Of a DNA stretch of 64,000 bases, positions 9,628-18,493 are shown one piece after another. How positions within the stretch are numbered: the first letter of the stretch is position 1; each line of letters begins with the position of its first letter. Origin of the DNA: Pseudoalteromonas lipolytica. Its GTDB lineage: Bacteria; Pseudomonadota; Gammaproteobacteria; Enterobacterales; Alteromonadaceae. The DNA is taken from the NCBI RefSeq assembly GCF_001306915.1, contig NZ_LJTC01000008.1, positions 62,001 to 126,000 on the forward strand, given 5' to 3'. The notes under the pieces are model-generated. The model did no database searches. It worked only from the letters and a program-made list of their open reading frames with translations, and was not told the origin of the DNA. Both the position numbers and the translations under genes were made by a program.

Positions 9628-10491
9628 TTAAACCTCATTCTCTGTCGTAAAGCCGCCAATTTGGCGAAGCCGAGTTATTAATTGTTGACCATGCATTGCA
9701 TGCAGGCCGTCTTCGGTGAGCTCATTTTTATGGGTGACGCCATCGACACTACCGCGCTCACTTAGGTAATGTAAAATGTTGAGTGGCTCAATATCAGCCA
9801 ACAAATCAGTGTTATGCCAGCGACTTAAAAAGGCAATGAGCCCGTATGCTGCCCAGTTAGATACATCGGCGAGTAACAGCTCATCACAGGTTGTTAAACA
9901 AGGAGTGATGTTTAGCGCTTGCATATGCTGTGCAAGGTTACCCATGCCTATTTCGTTACCGCCATCACCAATCGCTATGGTGGGGCAAGGTGCTTCTGTC
10001 ACAAAAAAATCAAAGCAGCCGCAATGCTCCGAAATATCAATACCGCGCATATTATAATAACGCTGATGCTCGTTAAGCCCCGGGCGTTCTATTGATAAAA
10101 CACACTCAGGTTTTAGCTGCGCAAGGGCTTTAATGCTAAAAGTGTGTGCATTATCAATGCTATTTATAGGTAGCTCAAAACAGTTAAAGTCATTTTTCAG
10201 GGCACTGTAAAGGGGGTTGCCAGTAACCAAAATAGGCTGTTTACCAAGCTTTTCGAGTACCTTGTAAAGTGCAATTGCACCAACCGGACCATCAGTCTCG
10301 AAGGTATTGTTGACCGCAAAGCCCGTACCTATCAACACAGTACCTTGTGCTTTATAAAGGTATTTTGCTGCGCGTAAATACGTACCCGTTAGTTGTTTTG
10401 CGTATAAATGCTGCATACCACGTGGGTTTTGTTCAACCATCATGGTTTCAATGTGTTGGCTGAGCGCAGCGTCGCTTAGGCTTGCTGACAT
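9628..10491 (-). CDS. DUF4392 protein, probable D-glutamate cyclase half
   Basis: A 287-residue protein recognised as DUF4392 from TVLIGTGFAVNNTFETDGPVG and the C-terminal AIGDGGNEIGMGN. In the mammalian D-glutamate cyclase (DGLUCY), which converts D-glutamate to 5-oxo-D-proline, a DUF1445 domain is fused to a DUF4392 domain (from memory). Here the two are separate genes in one operon. DUF4392 is probably the catalytic part or acts together with DUF1445; that is inference. Its start overlaps the end of pxpA by 16 bases, so the genes are translationally coupled. Confidence 0.8.
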   Translation of the reverse strand: MSASLSDAALSQHIETMMVEQNPRGMQHLYAKQLTGTYLRAAKYLYKAQGTVLIGTGFAVNNTFETDGPVGAIALYKVLEKLGKQPILVTGNPLYSALKNDFNCFELPINSIDNAHTFSIKALAQLKPECVLSIERPGLNEHQRYYNMRGIDISEHCGCFDFFVTEAPCPTIAIGDGGNEIGMGNLAQHMQALNITPCLTTCDELLLADVSNWAAYGLIAFLSRWHNTDLLADIEPLNILHYLSERGSVDGVTHKNELTEDGLHAMHGQQLITRLRQIGGFTTENEV

Positions 10492-11213
10492 AGTGCTTTG
10501 ATCTCTTGAATGAGTGCAATACCCGCTTCATTATCGCCATGTACACACAGGCTATCGGCATTAAGTGCCAGCTGCTGACCACTTCGCGTTGTAACTGTGC
10601 CATGTGCAACTAACTGTTTTACCTGTGCCATTAGCGCCGCTTTGTCGTGTACGCTGCCCGCTAAAGAACGTGCAACAAGTTTACCTTCGTCTGTGTATTG
10701 ACGGTCGGCAAACGCTTCTAAAATGAGTTCTAGTTGCAGATCGTTGGCTTGTACTTTGTGTTTGGCAGCTTGGTTGGTAGCTAAAATCATTAATTTTAAT
10801 GGTTTTGCATAACTTGCCACTGCGCGCATGACAATATTCAGCGTTTGCTCGTCACTCATCATGTCGTTATACAGTGCGCCATGTGGCTTAACGTATTCGA
10901 GCGTTAAACCATGTATTGCAGCCATACCGTCAATTGCAGCAATTTGATAATGCAGGCAATTAGTCAGCTCTTTTTCGCTCATAACCATTGAGCGGCGACC
11001 AAAACCTTGCTTATCTGGGTAACTTGGGTGCGCGCCAACCATTATTTTGTGCTGCTTGGCTAGGGCTAGGGTGTTTGCCATCACATCGGCATCGCCAGCA
11101 TGAAAGCCACAAGCAATATTTGCCATATCAATATGTGGCATAACTTGCTCATCTAAGCCCATTTTCCACATGCCATAGCTTTCACCAAGGTCGCAGTTTA
11201 ATTTCATCGTCAT
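10476..11213 (-). CDS. pxpA: 5-oxoprolinase subunit A (LamB/YcsF family)
   Basis: Part of the ATP-dependent PxpABC 5-oxoprolinase, which opens 5-oxoproline to glutamate. The product has 245 residues, normal for the family. Diagnostic segments are KLNCDLGESYG, NIACGFHAGD, VGAHPSYPDKQGFGRR and YVKPHGALYND, with the C-terminal LCVHGDNEAG. The ATG directly abuts the stop of the upstream DUF1445 gene; an internal ATG two codons later is equally possible. PxpB and PxpC, which are needed for activity in E. coli, are not encoded anywhere in this window. Confidence 0.92.
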   Translation of the reverse strand: MTMKLNCDLGESYGMWKMGLDEQVMPHIDMANIACGFHAGDADVMANTLALAKQHKIMVGAHPSYPDKQGFGRRSMVMSEKELTNCLHYQIAAIDGMAAIHGLTLEYVKPHGALYNDMMSDEQTLNIVMRAVASYAKPLKLMILATNQAAKHKVQANDLQLELILEAFADRQYTDEGKLVARSLAGSVHDKAALMAQVKQLVAHGTVTTRSGQQLALNADSLCVHGDNEAGIALIQEIKALCQQA

Positions 11214-12011
11214 TTATAACGCTGCCATTTTACTATTTGGAATATCAGTGATCAGCATGTGTCCTGGACTATGTGTGATACAAAAATCAGGAGCCGCGTT
11301 GGCAATCGCGACTTGTGGAGTAACACCACAGGCCCAAAATACGGGCACTTCGCCTTCTTTAATGGTCACCGCATCACCAAACTCAGGTTTGTTAATATCT
11401 TTAATGCCAATTGCAGCAGGGTCGCCAAAATGCACTGGCGCACCATGTACACTTGGAAAGCGGCTGCAAATTTGGATAGCGCGAATGGCATCGGCAGGTT
11501 TCATCGGGCGCATACTCACAACCATATTGGCGTGGAAAATTCCCGCACTCTGGCACGCCATATTAGTCACATACATAGGCACATTCTTTTGCTCGCTGAT
11601 GTTTCTGATTTCAAGACCTGCGGCAATCAGCGCTTCTTCAAATGAGAACGAGCAACCAATTAAAAAGGTGACTAAATCGTCGCGCCAGTGACGGGTAATA
11701 TCGGTTACTTCTTCAACCATTTGGCCATGTTTGAAGACGCGATAACGAGGTAAATCGCTACGAATATCAATGTCTTCACCAACACTTGGCATATCGGCAA
11801 CGCCCGGTAAGCGACTAGAGGCAATAATTGGGCACGATTTTGGGTTTGCTTGACTAAACTGCAAAAAATCAAACGCGTACTGTTTGGGTAAAATGACTAA
11901 ATTAGCCTGCACAAAGCCCGGTGCAAAGCCCGATGTATTACCACTGTAATCTCCTGCGCGAACCATTTTTCGTATAGCTGCGGGAGTGGTTAATGATGCA
12001 TTTTTTTGCAT
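11214..12011 (-). CDS. DUF1445 / YcsI family protein (putative hydro-lyase)
   Basis: A 265-residue DUF1445 protein, usually annotated as a putative hydro-lyase. Recognised from [41 protein letters not shown] and the C-terminal [11 protein letters not shown] and [12 protein letters not shown]. In Bacillus the homologue ycsI sits beside ycsF (pxpA), and in animals this domain is fused to DUF4392 in D-glutamate cyclase (both from memory). It is the first gene of the operon; the start at 12011 follows AAGGATCGGTAT. No transporter is present in the operon. Confidence 0.87.
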   Translation of the reverse strand: MQKNASLTTPAAIRKMVRAGDYSGNTSGFAPGFVQANLVILPKQYAFDFLQFSQANPKSCPIIASSRLPGVADMPSVGEDIDIRSDLPRYRVFKHGQMVEEVTDITRHWRDDLVTFLIGCSFSFEEALIAAGLEIRNISEQKNVPMYVTNMACQSAGIFHANMVVSMRPMKPADAIRAIQICSRFPSVHGAPVHFGDPAAIGIKDINKPEFGDAVTIKEGEVPVFWACGVTPQVAIANAAPDFCITHSPGHMLITDIPNSKMAAL

Positions 12012-12057
12012 ATACCGATCCTTACCAAATGCTTAACTGATAGTTTTACAATAACAC

Positions 12058-13917
12058 TCAGTTCAGATCATTAATAGTAACGGGTAGCTGTCCTTTTGCA
12101 GGAGCTTTTCCTAGTAATACTTTTGCCAGTGCTGTGAAAGCTGGCCCTGCAATTTTCTCATCAGTATCTACATCAATATTGTAAGCATAAGTAGCAAGTA
12201 CAGCGTCGCTAAATTTCCCGAATTGGGCAATATCGTAAGGGGCACGTAAGCTTACAAATATAGTCTTCTTATGGGCTAATTTTGCTTGTTTTAGCAATGA
12301 CTCTAATGCCGCAGATTGGTCGGCTTTAGCAATTGCAAACTCCGGGTTGTCAGCTAAGTCATCCATCCCGCCGACTTCAACAGCACTTTGTTTTGGTGAC
12401 GCATTGGCGGCAATGATTATATCCGCTTCGTTAATTTCTTTTAATGTTGCAAGCGGCTCATAACCTTGCAAACTTGTGCAGCTAAAGCTGATTAACTTAT
12501 CGGTGGTGTCAATTAACGCCTGCTGCAGAGCATAGCATTTACGGGTATCTGGCATAATAATATGCACTTTGCTGTTCGATTTAATGCTAAGCGGTAAGGT
12601 GTTTTTCTCGTTTTTCACTTCAGTGATAGCAGCTAATGCTAATTCGGCTTCTACTTTTCTATGGCTTTGATCACCGAGTAAAAGCTGCGCTTTTTTGATG
12701 GCTGCTTTGTCATCAAGCAACGAAGTGAGCTTAAACTTTTCTTTAAGTTTTAAAATGCGTGTAGCAGAAGCACTTATTTCGTTGGCATTTAACGTGCCGC
12801 GTTGTACTTCTTGTTCTAATCGCTCAATCAGGGCTTCAAGCACAGCTAAGTCTTTAGGGCTTCTGATTTCGATTGGCATCAGAGCAATATCAACACCCGC
12901 TGCAAAGGTATTTACGACCGCTTCAATTGGTTCAAAAAAGTGGCTGATCCCCGCCATATCAAGAGCATCTGTGATCACCACACCTTGATAACCAAGTTCG
13001 TCACGTAATAAGTCGGTGATGATTTTGCGCGACATCGTTGCAGGTTTGATCATGGTTTTGCCTTCTTTACTGACAAACGTGCTGTCGTCAAGGGCAGGGT
13101 ATTGGATATGTGCAGTCATGATCATACCCGGCTGTTGATTTTTAATAATTTCTTTAAAAGGGGGTAAGTCTTGCTGCCAAATGGTTTCTTTATCATGCAT
13201 TACTTTTGGCAGGCCTGTGTGGCTATCTACATTGGTATCGCCATGCCCCGGAAAGTGCTTTAACGATGAAATAACGCCGTTGTTTTCAAACCCAGCTACT
13301 TGGGCACCACCTAGTTTTGCAACCAATTGCGGATCTTCACCGTAAGAGCGCACGTTAATAACGGGGTTATCTGGGTTCATGTTTACATCAACCGTGGGTG
13401 CATAGTTAACATTAACACCCAGTGCTAATAGCTCGTCGGCAATAATGCGGGCAGACTCAGTCGCGAAGTGGGTACCATGCTCTTTATAGGTCGCGCCAAT
13501 CGACATGTTACCGGTAAACGATGTACCTACATCACGAGGAATACGGGCAACTCGGCCGCCCTCTTGGTCTATCGAAATAAACAGCGGTAAGCCTAACTCT
13601 GACTTAGCAGCGGCTTTTTGTAGGTCATTGTTAAGTTTGATCACTTGCGGCACAGTATCGATATTTTCTGCAAATAAGATCACCCCACCAATGTTATGTT
13701 TAGTGATGATATTTGCTAAATCGGCCGGCAGTTCTGTCACCGGTGTACGGCATTTTTGCTCACCCGGGTCTTGCTCGCAGTAATAACGTAGGTCAAGCAT
13801 GAGCTTTTGCCCTAACTGTTGTTTTAAAGTTAATGCAGACTCAGCAAATGATGATTGTAATGGCATGAAACATCCTAATCCGATAACCAGTGACGATAGT
13901 GCAAACTTATTTAACAC
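12058..13917 (-). CDS. Secreted GH3 beta-N-acetylhexosaminidase
   Basis: A glycoside hydrolase family 3 enzyme of about 619 residues that likely removes terminal beta-GlcNAc from chitin or peptidoglycan fragments. The N-terminus LNKFALSSLVIGLGCF... is a signal peptide ending near QSSFA. The substrate-binding signature KHFPGHGDTNVDSHTGLP is intact, and the nucleophile aspartate is in VVITDALDM. The C-terminal ~220 residues form the second GH3 domain, absent from short cytoplasmic NagZ. A TTG at 13929 opens the frame, but the GTG at 13917 has GGAG six bases upstream and gives a cleaner signal peptide, so it is preferred. The NagX-like gene at 17.1 kb may belong to the same GlcNAc economy. Confidence 0.87.
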   Translation of the reverse strand: MLNKFALSSLVIGLGCFMPLQSSFAESALTLKQQLGQKLMLDLRYYCEQDPGEQKCRTPVTELPADLANIITKHNIGGVILFAENIDTVPQVIKLNNDLQKAAAKSELGLPLFISIDQEGGRVARIPRDVGTSFTGNMSIGATYKEHGTHFATESARIIADELLALGVNVNYAPTVDVNMNPDNPVINVRSYGEDPQLVAKLGGAQVAGFENNGVISSLKHFPGHGDTNVDSHTGLPKVMHDKETIWQQDLPPFKEIIKNQQPGMIMTAHIQYPALDDSTFVSKEGKTMIKPATMSRKIITDLLRDELGYQGVVITDALDMAGISHFFEPIEAVVNTFAAGVDIALMPIEIRSPKDLAVLEALIERLEQEVQRGTLNANEISASATRILKLKEKFKLTSLLDDKAAIKKAQLLLGDQSHRKVEAELALAAITEVKNEKNTLPLSIKSNSKVHIIMPDTRKCYALQQALIDTTDKLISFSCTSLQGYEPLATLKEINEADIIIAANASPKQSAVEVGGMDDLADNPEFAIAKADQSAALESLLKQAKLAHKKTIFVSLRAPYDIAQFGKFSDAVLATYAYNIDVDTDEKIAGPAFTALAKVLLGKAPAKGQLPVTINDLN

Positions 13918-14216
13918 AGCAAGCTCCAAAGCAAAACGCTTATTTAGTTTTTAGAATAAATTATTCTTGATGTTAATGGGTTTTTAAATATAAATACAGT
14001 ATTTTTTTGCTACCCTAGCGGTTTTTGAGTCCGACTGCAAAAAGCTAAGTTAGATCACCAAATAGGGCTAATAAGCTTAAGTAACCAAACCTTTATACTG
14101 ATGAAAAGCGTGGCAAGTTGATAATTTATCAATTTAATGGGTCGCTTTTTAGTACAATTTAAAGTAATAATATATTCCATAATCATCAGCGTAAATATGA
14201 CAAGCCTGGGGGCGAG

Positions 14217-17090
14217 ATGGCTTTTACTCGATTGCACGCATTTAAACAGCAAATTAAACCTTTTTTACCAGAGTCTGCATTAATAGAAGATTACTCGCGC
14301 CGTTATGCGTACGGGACTGACGCTAGCTTTTATCGATTAATCCCTGAGTTAATTGTATTAGTGAGCAATCAAAATCAAGCACGGCAAGTGATCATTGCTG
14401 CCAACGAGCAACAGGTTCCCATTACTTTTCGCGCCGCTGGCACGAGTTTATCTGGGCAAGCAATTACCGATTCGGTATTAGTTTTATTGTGCGATAGTTG
14501 GAGCAAGTTTGAGATTATTGATGACGCCGAGGCAATCCGTTTACAACCGTCGATCATTGGTGCTCGAGTAAATCAAGTATTAGCCCCGTTTGGTAAAAAA
14601 ATTGGCCCTGATCCCGCTTCAATTAATAGCTGCAAAATAGCCGGAATGGCGGCAAATAATTCATCGGGTATGTGTTGTGGGGTGGCGCAAAACAGCTACC
14701 ACACAGTAAAAGATATGACCCTCATTTTTGCCGATGGCACTGTGCTAGATACGGCTGATAGCCAAAGCTGTAATGCCTTTTTACAAAGCCATAGTCTTTG
14801 GGTTGATGAGCTAATGAGCCTTGTTGATAGGGTAAAGCAAAACCCCGATTTGAGTGAGCGCATCGCCCATAAATACCGTTTAAAAAATACCACGGGTTAT
14901 GGTTTAAATGCACTGCTGGATTTTTCTGATCCAATCGAAATCATTAAGCACTTAATTATCGGCTCTGAAGGCACCTTAGCTTTTATCGCCGATATCACTT
15001 ACCACACCGTGGTTGAGCATAAGTACAAACACACAGGTTTCTTTATTTTTGACGATATCAGCAAGGTGTGTGAGCTGGTACAAAGGCTGAGTGAAGTTGA
15101 TGTTGCGGCCGTTGAGCTGCTAGATAAACGTGCCCTGATGTCGGTATCTGAACACGCCATAATGCCAAAAGAAGTGGCCAGCTACCCAGAGCAATCAGCG
15201 GCACTGTTAATTGAGTTAAGAGCTGAAAATGCACAGGCTCTCGATGTGCTCACAAAGGTCACCGAACAACTTCTTGCCGAGTTTAAGCAAAGCCAACTGG
15301 CAGCGATTGAGTTTTCAGCAGACAGCGCCCGTAATGCGGCCCTTTGGAATATCCGAAAAGGCACGTTTCCTGCGGTTGGCGCAGTGCGCGAAACAGGCAC
15401 TACAGTGATTATTGAAGATGTTGCTTTTGCTCTTGATAAATTAGCTGAGGGCGTGAATGCGCTGCATCGATTATTTATCAAATATGGTTATGATGAAGCC
15501 ATTATTTTTGGGCATGCCCTTGCCGGAAATCTGCATTTTGTATTCACCCAAGCTTTCGATACACCAGAGCAAGTAAGCCGATACGAACAATTTATGGCTG
15601 ATGTGGCGAACTTAGTGGCGGTTGAACTAAAAGGGTCATTAAAAGCTGAGCATGGTACTGGGCGTAACATGGCACCGTTTGTTGCCACCGAATGGGGAGA
15701 CGATGGCTTTGCGGTGATGGTTGCGCTTAAAGCATTATTCGATAAACAAAATATTCTTAACCCTGGGGTTATTATAAATCACGACAAAAATGCTCACACT
15801 CAGCATTTAAAAGTCATGCCAAAAAGTGATGATATTATCGATACCTGTATTGAATGTGGTTTTTGCGAAGTTGTTTGCCTGTCAAAAGGGCTTAGCTTAA
15901 CACCGAGGCAGCGTATTACTTTATGGCGACACCGCACTGAGTTACACAATCAATTGCTAACAACCGAAGATTTAGCAAGCAAGCAGAAGTTAAATCAAAA
16001 GCTCAGTGTTATCGAGGCCGACTTTAAATACTTAGGTATTGATTCATGCGCGGCAACGGGCCTTTGTGGCCTTAAATGCCCGGTGGGAATAAACACGGGC
16101 GAATTTATAAAATCGCTCAGAGCAGAGCAAGCCTCATCAAACAAAGTTGCGCGATCATTATCACGTTTTGCTAGCAAGCATTTTGCGGTTGTTGCTACGG
16201 GTGCACGGTTTGGTTTAACTGTGATGCAGTTGCTCGAAAAAGCAATCGGCAGCAGTAACCTAAGAAGCCTAAGCAAGCCTGCTAATAAGTTGCTTGGCAC
16301 ACCGCTGTATTACTCGGCATGGCCAAGAGCTGAGCAACCAATTAATAAGCAATTCAAGCAGCTCCAACAAACGAAAAAGTTGGTGTATATGCCAAGCTGC
16401 GCAAGCCGGATTTTTGCGGCTGATAAACTTGCCGATGATAAGCGCCCACTGCTTGATGTAATTTATTCGCTCGCTGCCAAAGCAGGTTATGAAGTGCTAC
16501 TTCCGCATCAAGTAGATTCACTTTGTTGCGGTATGCCATTTGCTAGTAAAGGCTTTAATGAAGAGTCTAAAAATAAAAGTGAGCAGTTACTTACTGAGCT
16601 CGAGGCGCTTTCAAATAATGGCCAATATCCCATTGTTTTTGATGCCAGCCCTTGTGCACTTACTACTCTTAATGCCGCGCAAAATACGGCACTCAAAATT
16701 TATGAAAGTGCTGATTTTGCAGCCCAACATTTACTGCCTAATTTGCAGGTAACCCCCGTAAATGAGCCGGTGATGCTCCATGTTACTTGTAGTTCTAAGC
16801 GATTAGGTAAAGAGCAAAGCCTAGTATCACTTGCTAAGGCATGTAGTAATGAGGTGATTATTCCAGCTGATATTGAGTGTTGTGGTTTTGCAGGTGATAA
16901 GGGCTTTAACTTGCCAGAACTCAATGGCAATGCGTTAAAAACCCTTAAACAACACGTGCCAAAAAACTGTAGTCGGGGTGTGTCTAATAGCCGTAGTTGC
17001 GAAATTGGTTTAACTGAACACAGTGGCATTAGTTATCAGTCAATTTTGTATCTACTCGATAAGCAAAGCCATGCAATAAAACAGGCTTAA
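14217..17090 (+). CDS. dld-II: FAD / Fe-S oxidoreductase, Dld-II type D-lactate dehydrogenase
   Basis: A 957-residue membrane-associated dehydrogenase feeding electrons from D-lactate (or a related D-2-hydroxyacid) to quinones. The N-terminal half is a FAD-binding type 4 domain (FRAAGTSLSGQAI, GGVAQN-like CCGVAQNSYHTVKD) with its C-terminal cap domain. A 4Fe-4S pair follows: CIECGFCEVVC near residue 541 and CAATGLCGLKCPVG near residue 612. The last third has two CCG motifs (LCCGMPF, ECCGFAG) typical of heterodisulfide-reductase-like domains. The order matches Shewanella Dld-II. E. coli YdiJ (D-2-hydroxyglutarate dehydrogenase) has a similar layout and is the main alternative. GGGGGCGAG precedes the ATG. 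Confidence 0.85.
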   Translation: MAFTRLHAFKQQIKPFLPESALIEDYSRRYAYGTDASFYRLIPELIVLVSNQNQARQVIIAANEQQVPITFRAAGTSLSGQAITDSVLVLLCDSWSKFEIIDDAEAIRLQPSIIGARVNQVLAPFGKKIGPDPASINSCKIAGMAANNSSGMCCGVAQNSYHTVKDMTLIFADGTVLDTADSQSCNAFLQSHSLWVDELMSLVDRVKQNPDLSERIAHKYRLKNTTGYGLNALLDFSDPIEIIKHLIIGSEGTLAFIADITYHTVVEHKYKHTGFFIFDDISKVCELVQRLSEVDVAAVELLDKRALMSVSEHAIMPKEVASYPEQSAALLIELRAENAQALDVLTKVTEQLLAEFKQSQLAAIEFSADSARNAALWNIRKGTFPAVGAVRETGTTVIIEDVAFALDKLAEGVNALHRLFIKYGYDEAIIFGHALAGNLHFVFTQAFDTPEQVSRYEQFMADVANLVAVELKGSLKAEHGTGRNMAPFVATEWGDDGFAVMVALKALFDKQNILNPGVIINHDKNAHTQHLKVMPKSDDIIDTCIECGFCEVVCLSKGLSLTPRQRITLWRHRTELHNQLLTTEDLASKQKLNQKLSVIEADFKYLGIDSCAATGLCGLKCPVGINTGEFIKSLRAEQASSNKVARSLSRFASKHFAVVATGARFGLTVMQLLEKAIGSSNLRSLSKPANKLLGTPLYYSAWPRAEQPINKQFKQLQQTKKLVYMPSCASRIFAADKLADDKRPLLDVIYSLAAKAGYEVLLPHQVDSLCCGMPFASKGFNEESKNKSEQLLTELEALSNNGQYPIVFDASPCALTTLNAAQNTALKIYESADFAAQHLLPNLQVTPVNEPVMLHVTCSSKRLGKEQSLVSLAKACSNEVIIPADIECCGFAGDKGFNLPELNGNALKTLKQHVPKNCSRGVSNSRSCEIGLTEHSGISYQSILYLLDKQSHAIKQA

Positions 17091-17100
17091 TTGCTAATTT

Positions 17101-17135
17101 GATGAGCCAGTTGCTGACTGGCTCATCTATTTTTT
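17101..17135. terminator. Bidirectional terminator
   Basis: GATGAGCCAG, a seven-base loop and CTGGCTCATC form a perfect 10-bp stem, followed by TATTTTTT. It lies between the convergent dehydrogenase and NagX-like genes. Confidence 0.85.
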
Positions 17136-17140
17136 AAAGC

Positions 17141-18328
17141 TTACACTTTCCAAAAAATGCCTTTGCGGTAGCAGCCGTACATCACCCCATAAGACACCAT
17201 TAAAAACAGCAGTGAAAAGCTAAATGAAGCGAGGTAATCATTGCTGATCACTAATTGTATTAAGCCATAAATACTGCCTTTTAAACTGCTATCGCCGAGC
17301 GGGATCATAATTAATAGCCGTGCAAACACGCCCGCAAACATAAAAAATAATATCGCATTCGCACCAAATACAATAAACGGAGCGCCCCAACTACGCAGCT
17401 TATAAATATCTAAAATAGCACTGCACAGTGCATAGAAAATAGCTGCAAGCCCTGAGCTGAGTAGCACATAGCTCGGCGTCCATAAGGCTTTATTGATAGG
17501 CGTTATTGGTGCAATCGCATAGCCGGCAATAACGGCTAATGTGCCCAGTAAGATAAGTGTACGGGCTTGTTTTTTAAGTTCGGGTTGCTTAGTTAAATAA
17601 ACCGCAGCCAATATGCCGCTTAGCGCACTTGCAATGGCAGGCAGTGTTGAGAACAGTCCTTCAGGGTCAAATGGTAATGGCTTAGCGTTGGCATAATACA
17701 GGTGATGACTACCAAGTACGGCATTGTCTATGAAGGCACTTAAGTTATTGCCATGTAACCATAATCCACTCACTACCTCGCCGTTTGGCAAGGTATAAGG
17801 GATATAAAGCATGGCTGCGCCGTAAAACAATAAAAGAGCGATGCAAGTTATGGCTATTTTCTTAGGTGATAAATAAAGATAACAACACAGAGCTACTAAA
17901 TAGACCAAACCGATACGTTGCAGCACGCCTAACACGCGCAGCTGCAATAACTTGCCATCAACCCAGCTAAAAGAAGGGTCTCGAAAGTTGTAATAAAATA
18001 GAGCTAAAAACCAACCGAGGGCAATGAGTTTCATGGTACGAATAACCCCTGCTTTTAGTATGTGTTGATTACTGATCCCTTTAGCACGCAAGCTATTTAC
18101 TGATAGCGTGATAGACATGCCGACAATAAAAATAAAAAAAGGAAAAATTAAATCGGTAGGTGTCCAACCATGCCAGTCAGCATGCTTCAAAGGCCAATAC
18201 ATAGCTCCCCAGCTGCCAGGGTTATTCACTAATATCATGGCGGTAATAGTCAAACCGCGCATTACATCTAACGCCATCAGGCGATGTGAAGGGAGTTTAT
18301 TGATGATCGCAGAACTATGTTTAAACAT
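17141..18328 (-). CDS. NagX-like membrane acyltransferase (DUF5009/HGSNAT family)
   Basis: A 395-residue polytopic inner-membrane protein with about ten hydrophobic segments. RLMALDVMRGLTITAMILVN and WTPTDLIFPFFIFIVG are signatures of the heparan-alpha-glucosaminide N-acetyltransferase-like family, called NagX in Shewanella GlcNAc pathways. The predicted role is acetylation or passage of amino sugars at the inner membrane; this rests on family resemblance. It stands alone, facing the dehydrogenase gene across a shared terminator. The GH3 hexosaminidase 3 kb away could supply its substrate. Confidence 0.82.
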   Translation of the reverse strand: MFKHSSAIINKLPSHRLMALDVMRGLTITAMILVNNPGSWGAMYWPLKHADWHGWTPTDLIFPFFIFIVGMSITLSVNSLRAKGISNQHILKAGVIRTMKLIALGWFLALFYYNFRDPSFSWVDGKLLQLRVLGVLQRIGLVYLVALCCYLYLSPKKIAITCIALLLFYGAAMLYIPYTLPNGEVVSGLWLHGNNLSAFIDNAVLGSHHLYYANAKPLPFDPEGLFSTLPAIASALSGILAAVYLTKQPELKKQARTLILLGTLAVIAGYAIAPITPINKALWTPSYVLLSSGLAAIFYALCSAILDIYKLRSWGAPFIVFGANAILFFMFAGVFARLLIMIPLGDSSLKGSIYGLIQLVISNDYLASFSFSLLFLMVSYGVMYGCYRKGIFWKV

Positions 18329-18493
18329 GAAAAATTTCTATATTTTTTCTTTATTGTAATAAATTATTCCTTTTGAGCAAGTTTATTTGTCAATATAAAT
18401 TTTGATTTTATTGCATCATCATTGAGCTAAATCAAATTATGACGAAAGTTTTATAGAGGCTGTAGTGATAAATTGCTAGTATAAATGTATTAG

